The notes: generated by a model from the letters alone, not told the origin. DNA of 64,000 nucleotides from CAYVUB01 sp964454675 (GCA_964454675.1 CAYVUB010000002.1:62001-126000); one strand, 5' to 3'; shown: positions 33,926 through 42,177, counted from the first letter of the stretch. Program-made: numbers and translations.

Positions 33926-36112
33926 CTACTCCAAAAGTATATCCAAAATCTTAATCGCAGCATCGCTTATTTTGGTTCCGGGACCAAAAACAGCAACAGC
34001 ACCGGCATCAAACAGGTATTGGTAATCCTGTTTAGGAATCACGCCGCCAACAATCACCATAATATCATCACGTCCATAAGCTTTAAGCTCTTCAATAACT
34101 TGTGGTACTAAGGTTTTATGTCCGGCAGCCAGTGATGATACGCCAAGTATGTGAACATCATTTTCAACGGCTTGTCTGGCAGCTTCTTTAGGGGTTTGAA
34201 ATAACGGGCCAATATCCACGTCAAAACCTACATCGGCATAACCGGTTGCAACCACTTTGGCACCTCGGTCATGGCCGTCCTGTCCCATTTTTGCAATCAT
34301 GATACGTGGACGTCTGCCTTCTTGTTCGGCAAATTTATCGGCCAATTCACGGGCTTTTTTAAAGGATTCGTTGTCTTTTATTTCTTTGCTATACACACCA
34401 CTAAAGGATTTAATTTGTGCTTTATAACGCCCGAAAACAGCTTCGAGAGCATCGCTTATTTCGCCAAGTGTGGCACGCTCACGAGCTGCTTGGACAGCTA
34501 AAGCTAATAAATTCGCATTCCCACGAAAGTGGGAATCTTTTGATTCATTAAAAGAATCTTTCCCTGATTTACTACCCGAATTTACGTAAAATTTGGCAGC
34601 ATCGGTTAATTTTGACAATGCAGCTTTAACCTTTTCCGGATTACGCTCAGATTTAATCCGGTTAAGACGCTCAATTTGAGAATTTCTGACAATTTGGTTA
34701 TCAACTTCAAGTGTGGCAATCGGGTCTTCTTCTTCCAGGCGGTATTTGTTAACGCCCACAATAATATCCTGTCCGGAATCAATACGGGCTTGTTTTTTGG
34801 CGGCGGCTTCTTCAATACGTAATTTTGGAATACCGGCTTCAATGGCTTTGGTCATACCACCGAGATTTTCGACTTCTTCGATTAATTCCCAAGCTTTTTG
34901 GGCAATATCATGTGTAAGTTTTTCAACATAATAACTGCCGGCCCAAGGATCGACGGTTTTTGTGATATAGGTTTCTTCCTGAAGGAAAATTTGCGTGTTT
35001 CTGGCAATACGCGCCGAGAAATCCGTAGGTAATGCAATGGCTTCGTCCAGAGCGTTGGTATGTAAACTTTGTGTACCGCCAAAAGCTGCTGCCGCTGCTT
35101 CAATGGTGGTTCGGGCGACATTATTGAACGGGTCTTGCTCGGTCAAGCTCCAGCCTGAGGTTTGGCAATGTGTTCGTAAACTGAGTGATTTTTCGTCTTT
35201 TGGATTGAATTGCTTTACCAGTTTTGCCCATAGTAAGCGCGCCGCACGCATTTTTGCGATTTCCATAAAATGGTTCATGCCAATTGCCCAAAAGAAGGAC
35301 AGGCGAGGCGCAAAGGTGTCGATATCCATACCTGCATCAATGCCTTTGCGTATGTACTCTAAACCATCGGCAAGCGTGTAAGCCAGCTCAATATCGCAGG
35401 TGGCGCCGGCTTCCTGCATGTGGTAACCCGAAATACTGATACTGTTGAATTTTGGCATGTGTTTGCTGGTGTATTCAAAAATATCTGAAATGATTTTCAT
35501 GGAAGGTGTTGGCGGATAAATGTAGGTATTACGCACCATAAACTCCTTTAAAATATCATTTTGGATGGTTCCTGCCAGTTGTTCTGGTTTAACACCTTGC
35601 TCTTCGGCAGCTACGATGTAAAATGCCAAAATGGGCAATACGGCACCGTTCATGGTCATGGAAACGCTCATTTTATCCAGCGGAATCTGGTCAAACAGGA
35701 TTTTCATATCTTCAACAGAATCGATAGCCACACCTGCTTTTCCGACATCTCCAACAACCCTTTCGTGGTCGGAATCGTAACCTCTGTGAGTAGCCAAATC
35801 AAAAGCAACCGAAAGTCCTTTTTGTCCTGCGGCAAGATTGCGGCGGTAAAAGGCATTACTGTCTTCAGCTGTTGAAAATCCCGCATATTGGCGTATGGTC
35901 CAAGGTTTACGAACATACATCGTGCTGTATGGCCCGCGAAGGTTTGGGGTTATGCCTGCAATGAAGTTCAAATGGTCTAAACCTTTGATGTCTTCTTTAG
36001 TGTAAGTTGGCTTTACTTCAATGTCTTCGGCTGTTAAAAAGTTATCAGTTGACAGTTGACAGTTGACAGTTTTTTGACTTTCTAATTTTATATGCTGTAT
36101 GTTTTTTCTCAT
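33926..36112 (-). CDS. scpA: Methylmalonyl-CoA mutase, large (catalytic) subunit
   Basis: A 728-residue adenosylcobalamin enzyme interconverting succinyl-CoA and methylmalonyl-CoA. The TIM barrel holds RGPYSTMYVRKPWTIRQYAGF and FDLATHRGYDSDH; the C-terminal B12 domain carries the DGHDRG motif (near 611) whose His ligates cobalt, then GGVIPKQDY. Two odd points: residues about 14-22 are encoded by a 7-bp tandem repeat (36046-36071), and residues about 509-534, between barrel and B12 domain, are an insertion containing a translated palindromic element (34517-34536). Reading frame is intact through both. It forms a pair with mutA upstream. Confidence 0.95.
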   Translation of the reverse strand: MRKNIQHIKLESQKTVNCQLSTDNFLTAEDIEVKPTYTKEDIKGLDHLNFIAGITPNLRGPYSTMYVRKPWTIRQYAGFSTAEDSNAFYRRNLAAGQKGLSVAFDLATHRGYDSDHERVVGDVGKAGVAIDSVEDMKILFDQIPLDKMSVSMTMNGAVLPILAFYIVAAEEQGVKPEQLAGTIQNDILKEFMVRNTYIYPPTPSMKIISDIFEYTSKHMPKFNSISISGYHMQEAGATCDIELAYTLADGLEYIRKGIDAGMDIDTFAPRLSFFWAIGMNHFMEIAKMRAARLLWAKLVKQFNPKDEKSLSLRTHCQTSGWSLTEQDPFNNVARTTIEAAAAAFGGTQSLHTNALDEAIALPTDFSARIARNTQIFLQEETYITKTVDPWAGSYYVEKLTHDIAQKAWELIEEVENLGGMTKAIEAGIPKLRIEEAAAKKQARIDSGQDIIVGVNKYRLEEEDPIATLEVDNQIVRNSQIERLNRIKSERNPEKVKAALSKLTDAAKFYVNSGSKSGKDSFNESKDSHFRGNANLLALAVQAARERATLGEISDALEAVFGRYKAQIKSFSGVYSKEIKDNESFKKARELADKFAEQEGRRPRIMIAKMGQDGHDRGAKVVATGYADVGFDVDIGPLFQTPKEAARQAVENDVHILGVSSLAAGHKTLVPQVIEELKAYGRDDIMVIVGGVIPKQDYQYLFDAGAVAVFGPGTKISDAAIKILDILLE
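34517..34536. repeat. Palindromic element inside scpA
   Basis: ATTCCCAC-GAAA-GTGGGAAT is a perfect 8-bp inverted repeat with a GNRA tetraloop, followed on the plus strand by CTTTT. It lies in frame within the mutase gene. It matches the plan of the copies at 53094-53113 and 57209-57228 with paired base changes in both arms. Confidence 0.8.
36046..36071. repeat. 7-bp tandem repeat in the 5' end of scpA
   Basis: The unit CAGTTGA is repeated three and a half times. Three units are 21 bp, so the frame is unchanged; they are translated as TVNCQLS in the mutase N-terminus. Confidence 0.85.
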
Positions 36113-36235
36113 TGTCTTAAATCTACCTTAATCAAACAAAACAAATTCAATTTTTGTGTTGAATAAACAACTTGTAACATTATTTTCCTCTACCACTTTG
36201 ACAAGTGAAGAATTGTCACGGTTTCATTTCTGTTT

Positions 36236-37609
36236 TTATCCTTCTGAACTCAACCTTTCCTGCTCCAATTTTTCAGACAAACGCTTTTCAATAACAGGTT
36301 CAATTAAGGTTTTGACAGGATTTTTTTTGACAAAAGGATACAATTCCAAATCGTGTTTCATTTGGTCATTTGGGTTGGGATGTTTGTTGGTTCCTAATAA
36401 AATGAGTTCACCTTTATCAAATTGTTCTTGTTCTTTTGTGGCACTTTCTTTTATTTTTTTCTGAATGATGCCTTCTTTTAATTGTTTTAAGAATCCGCCG
36501 GTGGCTTCAATGTCTTTAAACAATTCCAAAGCTTTTTCGGCTAATTGCTGTGTGATGCTTTCTACATAATACGTACCATCAACAGGATTATCAACCTTGT
36601 CAAAATAGCTTTCGTGTTTTAAAACAAGCAGTTGGTTTCTGGCAATACGCTCGCCAAATTCATTGTCTTTATGATAGATGGCATCATAAGGCAAGTTGCA
36701 AACAGTATCGACACCGCCAAGTACAGCACTCATACATTCGGTGGTGGTGCGAAGCATATTGGTATTGTAATCGTACAGCGTTTTATTGCGTTTTGTAGGT
36801 GTTGCAAATAGTATGCAATCATCATTCAGGTTATATTCCTGAGCAAGGGTTTTGTACAATTGACGTATAGCTCTGAGTTTTGCAATTTCAAAGAAATAAT
36901 TGGTGCCAACGGCAACTTTAAAAATGACTTTCAGGTGTGTTTTTTCTTTATTGGAAAGTTTTGTATCCAGATGATTTAAATATTCATTCAAATGTGCCAA
37001 TCCATAGGCTAACTGTTGTACGATGGTTGCTCCGGCATTTTGATATATGGCGGCATCAACGCTAAATGTTGAGGTTTGCAACACATTGTTTTCAAAAACC
37101 TGATGGTCGGTTTTTAAGTTTGTAAACCAGTTGCCGGTATGTGCCAGATTCCCGATGATGTCATTGAAGAAAATAAGATTGTCATTTGCCGGAAAATGGG
37201 CTAATTGCTGTAAAAAATCGGAAGATAAAAACTGACATTCAATATAAATTTTGATGAATTTTAAATTGATATTGACCAATAAGTCTTTAATGACAATAGT
37301 ATCTGAAGGTAAAATGAAATGAATACTTTCGGCACCTCTGTTAATGGCATCAACAGCTTTTTTATTGGATTTCTCAACGTTGGCAACAAAAATGCTTTGG
37401 CAGATGCTCCATTGGGTAGCTTTTGTTTGAGAGATACAAGGGAGCGACTCAAATTCATCTGCATGATAAAAAGGTTTTACATGGATGCCTTCATTGGTTT
37501 TCCATATAAGGGTTTCGTTATAGTCAGCACCTTTAAGATCTGCCTGAATGAGCTGTTTCCACTGTTTTGATGATATGCTTTGAAATTCGCCGAACGTAAC
37601 TTTACTCAT
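36236..37609 (-). CDS. mutA: Methylmalonyl-CoA mutase, small subunit
   Basis: A 457-residue subunit resembling the barrel of the large chain but lacking the B12-binding domain, as expected of the non-catalytic beta subunit. NYFFEIAKLRAIRQLYKTLAQEY, TKRNKTLYDYNTNMLRTTTECMSAVLGGVDTV and NPVDGTYYVESITQQLAEKA match the mutase family. It overlaps the DivIC-like gene by 4 bp upstream. A 123-bp gap separates it from scpA, so that subunit pair may be unevenly transcribed. Confidence 0.93.
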   Translation of the reverse strand: MSKVTFGEFQSISSKQWKQLIQADLKGADYNETLIWKTNEGIHVKPFYHADEFESLPCISQTKATQWSICQSIFVANVEKSNKKAVDAINRGAESIHFILPSDTIVIKDLLVNINLKFIKIYIECQFLSSDFLQQLAHFPANDNLIFFNDIIGNLAHTGNWFTNLKTDHQVFENNVLQTSTFSVDAAIYQNAGATIVQQLAYGLAHLNEYLNHLDTKLSNKEKTHLKVIFKVAVGTNYFFEIAKLRAIRQLYKTLAQEYNLNDDCILFATPTKRNKTLYDYNTNMLRTTTECMSAVLGGVDTVCNLPYDAIYHKDNEFGERIARNQLLVLKHESYFDKVDNPVDGTYYVESITQQLAEKALELFKDIEATGGFLKQLKEGIIQKKIKESATKEQEQFDKGELILLGTNKHPNPNDQMKHDLELYPFVKKNPVKTLIEPVIEKRLSEKLEQERLSSEG

Positions 37610-37929
37610 TTTTCTTTTTTTGATTTTTTAATACTATCTTCATATTCAATGATGTAAATATCTTCGTTATCCCTTTTCATATAGTATTTTTCACGTGCTA
37701 ATTTTTCCAGACCTTCTTCAGAATTTAATTCTTTGATTGCCTTGTTATCTTTTTTAATTTCATTTTGATAGTACGCTCTTTCGTTTTCCAGATTTTCAAT
37801 ATCGGCATTTAGTTCTCTATGGATGAGCCATGAATTGGCATCAAAAAACAGCATCCATACCACAAACACAACAAGTATAAGCAGATAAATGTTTTTAAAA
37901 GGTTTGAGATATTTGCTGTTAAATTTCAA
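37606..37929 (-). CDS. DivIC/FtsB-like septum formation initiator
   Basis: A 107-residue bitopic protein with one membrane helix (about 13-30, NIYLLILVVFVVWMLFFDAN) and a following coiled coil (36-70, LNADIENLENERAYYQNEIKKDNKAIKEL), then the typical EGLEKLAREKYYMKRDNEDIYIIEY of the family. Such proteins form part of the divisome with FtsL and FtsQ. It is 3 bp from udk upstream and overlaps mutA, so division, uridine salvage and mutase genes share an operon. Confidence 0.88.
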   Translation of the reverse strand: MKFNSKYLKPFKNIYLLILVVFVVWMLFFDANSWLIHRELNADIENLENERAYYQNEIKKDNKAIKELNSEEGLEKLAREKYYMKRDNEDIYIIEYEDSIKKSKKEK

Positions 37930-37931
37930 AA

Positions 37932-38540
37932 TTAAAGTAAACGCTGGTTTATAATGGTTTTAACGATGTCAACCGCTACCGTATTGTATTTATTATTCGG
38001 GATAATAATATCGGCATATTCTTTCATTGGCTCAATAAACTGTTCGTGCATGGGTTTTAAAGTATTTTGATAACGGGTCAGTACTTCATCTATATCTCTG
38101 CCACGCTCGGTAATATCACGTTTTAAACGTCTTATTAATCGCTCATCACTATCGGCATGTACAAATATTTTGATGTCAAACATATCGCGAAGCTCGGGAT
38201 TGGTTAAAATCAAAATGCCTTCCACAATCATCACTTTGCGTGGATGTGTCAAAATGGTATCACCGGTACGGTTGTGCTTAATGAAAGAATATACGGGTTG
38301 CTCAATATCATTGCCTTTGCGCAGTTCTTTTAAATGCGATTCCAGTAATTCAAAATCGATGGAACGCGGATGGTCAAAATTGATTTTGACACGTTCGTCA
38401 TAACTCAGATGCGATGTGTCTTTATAATAGGAATCCTGTGAAATTATGCCAACTTCACCTTCGGGAAGCTGATTTAAAATTTGATTGACTACCGTGGTTT
38501 TACCACAACCTGTTCCGCCTGCAATTCCAATGATGAGCAT
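37932..38540 (-). CDS. udk: Uridine kinase
   Basis: A 202-residue P-loop kinase phosphorylating uridine or cytidine. IIGIAGGTGCGKTTVVNQIL at 3-22 is Walker A; ISQDSYYKDTSHL, NFDHPRSIDFELL, and RRLKRDITERGRDIDEVLTRYQNTLKPMHEQFIEPMKEYADIIIP are diagnostic of the family. It begins a minus-strand run with the DivIC-like gene and mutA. Confidence 0.95.
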   Translation of the reverse strand: MLIIGIAGGTGCGKTTVVNQILNQLPEGEVGIISQDSYYKDTSHLSYDERVKINFDHPRSIDFELLESHLKELRKGNDIEQPVYSFIKHNRTGDTILTHPRKVMIVEGILILTNPELRDMFDIKIFVHADSDERLIRRLKRDITERGRDIDEVLTRYQNTLKPMHEQFIEPMKEYADIIIPNNKYNTVAVDIVKTIINQRLL

Positions 38541-38592
38541 ATACTGTGTTTAAAAAATCCGACAGGCAAATTTAGGTATTTCAAAACAGAAT

Positions 38593-39012
38593 TTAACGTT
38601 GTATTTTTGAAACTTCGTCTTCCGTAATCATTTTTTCGTTTTTATTTCCCCACGAGTTAGTGATGTAGTTCATTACATCTGCTACTTCGTCGTTGGTTAA
38701 ACCTAATGATGCCATAGGTGTATTATACTTAACTCCGTTAACGGTAATTTCTCCTGAAAGACCATATTTTACAGCTTTGATACTTTCTTTACGTTTGTTT
38801 TTTAAATAGTCGGAATTTGCCAGTGGCGGAAATATTTTAGGCACGCCTTTGCCGTTGTCTAAGTGACAGGTAATGCATAAATCGTCATAAACAGCTTTGC
38901 CGCGTTGTATGCTTTGCTGCATATCTGAGCCCTGATTTTGAGTTTTGACACTGTCGTTACAGCTAAGCATTGATATAAGCATTATAAAAATGTGAAGCAT
39001 AGCGTTTTTCAT
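38593..39012 (-). CDS. c-type cytochrome, lipoprotein
   Basis: A 139-residue monohaem cytochrome. A lipobox (SMLSC at about 13-17) marks it as a lipoprotein. The haem motif CITCH is at about 46-50, with a candidate distal Met in NTPMASLGL. Its start overlaps the end of the sugar dehydrogenase by one base, so it is probably the immediate electron acceptor of that enzyme or a nearby carrier. Confidence 0.85.
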   Translation of the reverse strand: MKNAMLHIFIMLISMLSCNDSVKTQNQGSDMQQSIQRGKAVYDDLCITCHLDNGKGVPKIFPPLANSDYLKNKRKESIKAVKYGLSGEITVNGVKYNTPMASLGLTNDEVADVMNYITNSWGNKNEKMITEDEVSKIQR

Positions 39013-40118
39013 TAGTTTTTAGGAAGTAGTTTGACAATCCCTACATTTTCAACGCCAACATATATATAGCCATCCGGTCCTTCAACAACTGTTCTTACAC
39101 GACCTAAACCGTCAAGCAAGCGTTCTTCTTTGATAACTTTACCATTTTCAATGACACATTTGTCAAGATATTGAAATTTTAAAGAGCCTACCAATAAGTT
39201 TCCTTTCCAATCACCATAGTTATCACTGGTAATGAAAGCCATACCGCTTGGCGCGATAGATGGCACCCAGTAATGCAATGGCTGCTCCATACCCGGAAGT
39301 GCCGTGTTATCGGTAATTTTTGTGCCGGAATAATTGATGCCGTAAGTGATTTTTGGCCAGCCGTAATTTCTACCTGCTTTGATGATGTTGATTTCGTCGC
39401 CGCCTTGAGGTCCGTGCTCATGTGTCCAGATTTCGCCTGTATCGGGATGTATAACCATACCTTGCGGATTGCGGTTGCCATAGGTGTATATAGCTTTTTT
39501 TGCATTAGGTTCGTTTACAAACGGATTGTCGGAAGGTATGGTACCATCATCATGAAGCCTGTAAACCTTACCGCCGTCGCGTGTTATATCCTGCGGATTG
39601 ACAAACTCTTCACCGCGTTCTCCAATGGTAAAATACAGATAACCATCGGCATCAAATACAATTCTGGATCCAAAATGAACGCCTTTGGTAGTATTGGGTG
39701 TTGCCTTATATAGAACTTGTTGTTCAACCAGCTTGTTATTGTCGAGTTTTGCTCTCATAATGGCAGTATTGCCGCCTTTTTCTTCGCCTTCGGGTGAGGC
39801 ATACGAAAAATAAATCCAGCCGTTATTCTTATAATCGGGATGAAGTACGACATCCAATAAGCCGCCTTGTCCCCGGTTATAAATTGCAGGCAGACCTTCA
39901 ATAAGCATTTTTTTACCATTTTTAAAATGTATGAGCTTGCCTTCTTTTTCATTGATTAACATTGAGTTGTCGGGTAAAAAGGCAATTCCCCATGGTATTG
40001 ACAACTCCGGGACTACAATTTCATACGAGTGGTTGGTATTCACCGGATTTTTGTCCTGAGCGCAGGCAAGTAAACTTAAAAGCGGTAAAATGAATAAAAG
40101 GTGATATTTAATTTTCAT
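39012..40118 (-). CDS. PQQ-type soluble aldose sugar dehydrogenase family lipoprotein
   Basis: A 368-residue lipoprotein (lipobox LLACA). The six-bladed propeller domain has LSIPWGIAFLPDNSMLINEKEGKL, RGQGGLLDVVLHPDYKNNGWIYFSY, GSRIVFDADGYLYFTIGERGE, YGNRNPQGMVIHPDTGEIWTHEHGPQGGDE and APSGMAFI, all as in the Asd/GdhB family. The conserved His (LHPD) and Arg-Asn-Pro motif bind PQQ in characterised members. No pqq synthesis genes are in the window, so it may use imported PQQ or have lost the cofactor. It is coupled to a cytochrome gene. Confidence 0.88.
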   Translation of the reverse strand: MKIKYHLLFILPLLSLLACAQDKNPVNTNHSYEIVVPELSIPWGIAFLPDNSMLINEKEGKLIHFKNGKKMLIEGLPAIYNRGQGGLLDVVLHPDYKNNGWIYFSYASPEGEEKGGNTAIMRAKLDNNKLVEQQVLYKATPNTTKGVHFGSRIVFDADGYLYFTIGERGEEFVNPQDITRDGGKVYRLHDDGTIPSDNPFVNEPNAKKAIYTYGNRNPQGMVIHPDTGEIWTHEHGPQGGDEINIIKAGRNYGWPKITYGINYSGTKITDNTALPGMEQPLHYWVPSIAPSGMAFITSDNYGDWKGNLLVGSLKFQYLDKCVIENGKVIKEERLLDGLGRVRTVVEGPDGYIYVGVENVGIVKLLPKN

Positions 40119-40148
40119 CTGTTTATATTATTTTGTTTTATAGGTCAG

Positions 40149-40170
40149 ACCTGCCTGTCGGCAGACAGGT
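40149..40170. repeat. Palindromic element ACCTGCCTGTCGGCAGACAGGT
   Basis: The core CCTGTC-GGCA-GACAGG (40154-40169) is a perfect 6-bp stem; an alternative fold pairs CTGCC with GGCAG. It stands upstream of the sugar dehydrogenase in a 223-bp gap that otherwise contains the tRNA-Pro promoter and AT-rich DNA. Confidence 0.65.
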
Positions 40171-40262
40171 GCAATACCCTATTAATCATATTTATTTGTT
40201 TGCAAATTGTTAATGGGTATTTCATGAGCGAATAATTTTAATGCTAAAAATAGGCATAAAAA

Positions 40263-40293
40263 ATTTAGTTATTCAATAAAAGCATTATATTTG
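40263..40293 (+). promoter_or_regulatory. Predicted tRNA-Pro promoter
   Basis: TTTA (40263-40266), a 19-nt spacer and TATATTTG (40286-40293). The -7 element is a full match and the -33 differs at one base. A start near 40300 would give a 42-nt 5' leader removed by RNase P. Confidence 0.5.
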
Positions 40294-40341
40294 CACCTCA
40301 AAATTTTCAGAATAAGCAATTTTTTTGAAATTTTAATTTCT

Positions 40342-40419
40342 CGGGGTGTAGCGTAGCCCGGTCATCGCGCCTGGTTTGGGACCAGGAGGTCGCAGGTTCG
40401 AATCCTGCCACCCCGACCA
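40342..40419 (+). tRNA. tRNA-Pro (anticodon TGG)
   Basis: A complete cloverleaf: acceptor arms CGGGGTG and CACCCCG, anticodon stem CCTGG/CCAGG with loop TTTGGGA and anticodon TGG at 40377-40379, T-arm GCAGG-TTCGAAT-CCTGC. The CCA end is encoded at 40417-40419. It reads CCA and, with wobble, other Pro codons. Confidence 0.95.
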
Positions 40420-40420
40420 A

Positions 40421-40447
40421 AAAAGCTGAACGAAAGTTCAGCTTTTT
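40421..40447 (+). terminator. Intrinsic terminator of tRNA-Pro
   Basis: AAAAGCTGAAC-GAAA-GTTCAGCTTTT followed by more Ts, starting two bases after the CCA end. Confidence 0.85.
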
Positions 40448-40570
40448 TTATGGATTGAAACGAGCCAAAAGTTTACTTTTGGATAAAGTGAAATCCATAA
40501 AAAAACAGCAACAAAGTGCAGCGGTGTTGCTTTTGTTGAGCAACGTTCCCTATCTCAGGATCATGCAAAT

Positions 40571-40587
40571 AATCCTGCCACTCCGAC
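40571..40587 (+). repeat. Partial copy of the tRNA-Pro 3' end
   Basis: AATCCTGCCACTCCGAC repeats 40401-40417 (AATCCTGCCACCCCGAC) with one mismatch in the acceptor arm, 170 bp downstream, same orientation. The 5' parts of the tRNA are not recognisable. It may be an attachment-site scar or a decayed tandem tRNA. Confidence 0.6.
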
Positions 40588-40594
40588 AGTAATA

Positions 40595-40627
40595 AAATCC
40601 GATTGTTTTTGCAGTCGGATTTTTTTG
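40595..40627 (+). terminator. Second terminator-like hairpin after tRNA-Pro
   Basis: Arms AAATCCGATTG and CAGTCGGATTT (one G-T pair) with a 6-nt loop and a run of Ts. It follows the tRNA 3'-end copy and has no gene of its own. Confidence 0.65.
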
Positions 40628-40756
40628 TTTTCATGTCGTTTTTAGAAGTTTCAGGGAATATTATGTCTTGCGGTTTTTTAACGTTAAAGTAATGTTTATA
40701 AATTTTTATCATCCAACCATTATGAGTACTTTTGCAGCTCATTTTTAAAAAAATAT

Positions 40757-41437
40757 ATGGAAGTTTTACAGTCGCTCATAGATATCGTTTTTCACATAGA
40801 CCAATATTTACACGGTATGATTATCAGTTATGGTAATTGGATGTATGTCATTTTGTTTTTAGTGGTATTTGTTGAAACGGGATTGGTAGTGATGCCATTT
40901 TTACCGGGAGATTCTCTTCTTTTTGTGACAGGAACTTTCTGCGCCGGAATTATAGGTCAAAATGGGGAAGAAGCAAGTCTTAATCTTTGGTTGATACTAT
41001 TTTTGTTGACTTCTGCAGCCATTTTAGGTGATACTTTAAATTATTATATAGGCAAAAATATAGGGTTGAAAATGCTGCAAAAGACAATTAAAGGCAGGCC
41101 CATAGTTAATAAAAAACACATAGAGCAAACACAAGCTTTTTATGAAAAAAATGGACCTAAAACCATTATCATTGCCAGATTTATCCCTATGATAAGAACC
41201 TTTGCACCATTTGTTGCCGGAATAGGTTCTATGGAGTATAAAACTTTTGTAAAATATAATGTCATAGGCGCATTTGTTTGGGTGTTTGGATTGACGCTTT
41301 TAGGGTATTTTTTCGGAAATATTCCTATTGTAAAAGACAACTTCGACAAAGTAATATTAGGCATTATAATACTGTCTTCATTTCCTGTAGTTTTAGGATT
41401 TCTCAAAGCAAAATTTCAGAAAAAAAATAAGGAATAG
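40757..41437 (+). CDS. DedA family membrane protein
   Basis: A 226-residue SNARE-associated/VTT-domain protein with about five membrane stretches. FVETGLVVMPFLPGDSLLFVTGTF (about 36-60), GDTLNYYIGKNIG (about 95-107) and ARFIPMIRTFAPFVAGIGSMEYKTFVKYNVIGAFVW are classical DedA motifs, with the acidic pair and Arg needed for function in E. coli YqjA/YghB. These proteins act in membrane lipid scrambling such as undecaprenyl phosphate recycling. It has a TACTTTTG -7 element. Confidence 0.93.
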   Translation: MEVLQSLIDIVFHIDQYLHGMIISYGNWMYVILFLVVFVETGLVVMPFLPGDSLLFVTGTFCAGIIGQNGEEASLNLWLILFLLTSAAILGDTLNYYIGKNIGLKMLQKTIKGRPIVNKKHIEQTQAFYEKNGPKTIIIARFIPMIRTFAPFVAGIGSMEYKTFVKYNVIGAFVWVFGLTLLGYFFGNIPIVKDNFDKVILGIIILSSFPVVLGFLKAKFQKKNKE

Positions 41438-41663
41438 CTTTTATAGCCTGTTTTTTACTGACTTTTATTTGCTGTAAGTATTGTGTGAATTTCTTTTTGG
41501 GTTTCAGATTTTTTGTAGTCTTTATTAAACGGTACACATCATAAATCAACTTTTCAATATCGTGTTGTATATTTTTAAGTTCAAAATTACTGATGCTGTT
41601 TAATCTGTTAATAATCTGAAAATTAATTGTTAAATATTTATAAATGTTTAACCAAAACAGCAA
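41403..41663 (-). CDS. Possible small hypothetical protein
   Basis: An 86-codon frame with one ATG, overlapping the end of dedA by 35 bp on the opposite strand. The product is helical and strongly basic in its second half (LIKTTKNLKPKKKFTQYLQQIKVSKK). No family is recognisable, and AT-rich DNA easily gives such frames. It is listed because it is the only frame of note in the gap to the YtxH gene. Confidence 0.25.
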   Translation of the reverse strand: MLFWLNIYKYLTINFQIINRLNSISNFELKNIQHDIEKLIYDVYRLIKTTKNLKPKKKFTQYLQQIKVSKKQAIKAIPYFFSEILL

Positions 41664-41840
41664 AATAGTTGTAATTTTACGATGTAATCTCCTGACAGAT
41701 TCAGTTTTTCTACTTTTTTACAACCGCTTTTTTGTAATAGAGACTAAGCATATTCTAAGAATATCTTGTTTTTTCTTGTCTTTATTAATGTAAGTTTTTA
41801 ATTATCAATAATAAGTTTAACAATTAAAATTAATAATATT
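41664..41840. other. AT-rich region upstream of the ytxH cluster
   Basis: Part of the 403-bp stretch after dedA. It holds a 15-bp perfect inverted repeat ATATTC-TAA-GAATAT at 41750-41764, about 75 bp upstream of the YtxH start, a plausible operator or hairpin. No clear Bacteroidota promoter with correct spacing was found. Confidence 0.45.
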
Positions 41841-42173
41841 ATGGGAAGTAATAGCAGTAATACAATTTTAGGAATATTGGCGGGAGCTGCCGTAGGCGCA
41901 GCGTTAGGGGTTTTGTTTGCACCCGACAAAGGTTCAAATACCAGACAGCGTATAGCCGATGAAGCTAATTCTGCCAAAGACAGGTTGGTAAACGGAGCAC
42001 AAAATTTAAAAGAGCGTGTAACCGAAACAGTCAATGCCAAACGAAATTCATTAGACGACCAGATAGAATCCATTGTATCTGATGCAAGCTATAAAGCAGA
42101 AGATATCATATCAGGTTTGGAAAAGAAACTTGCCGATTTAAAAGAGAGAAATAAAAAGCACCAAAAAGCGTAA
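41841..42173 (+). CDS. YtxH domain protein
   Basis: A 110-residue protein. A glycine-rich membrane helix at about 8-28 (ILGILAGAAVGAALGVLFAPDKGS) and the following NTRQRIADEANSAKDRLVNG form the YtxH/GvpP-like domain, with an amphipathic helical tail. Members are general-stress proteins in Gram-positive and Bacteroidota species. It is the first of three tightly packed genes (4 bp, then 2 bp apart). Confidence 0.85.
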   Translation: MGSNSSNTILGILAGAAVGAALGVLFAPDKGSNTRQRIADEANSAKDRLVNGAQNLKERVTETVNAKRNSLDDQIESIVSDASYKAEDIISGLEKKLADLKERNKKHQKA

Positions 42174-42177
42174 TACT

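Larger units (their letters stand above)
40420..40756 (+). other. 337-bp gap after tRNA-Pro: two hairpins, nested inverted repeat and tRNA 3'-end copy
   Basis: No credible gene. In order it holds the tRNA terminator (40421-40447), a nested inverted repeat with outer arms TATGGATT/AATCCATA (40450-40457, 40492-40499) around CCAAAAG-TTTA-CTTTTGG, a copy of the tRNA 3' end (40571-40587) and a second terminator-like hairpin (40595-40627). A TACTTTTG -7 element for dedA is at 40727-40734. A minus-strand frame of 89 codons here crosses all of these and is rejected. Confidence 0.7.

Noticed and set aside
40473..40742. 89-codon minus-strand frame after tRNA-Pro
   Set aside because: It crosses the tRNA 3'-end copy, a terminator hairpin and the dedA promoter region; its residues follow these features and resemble no protein family.
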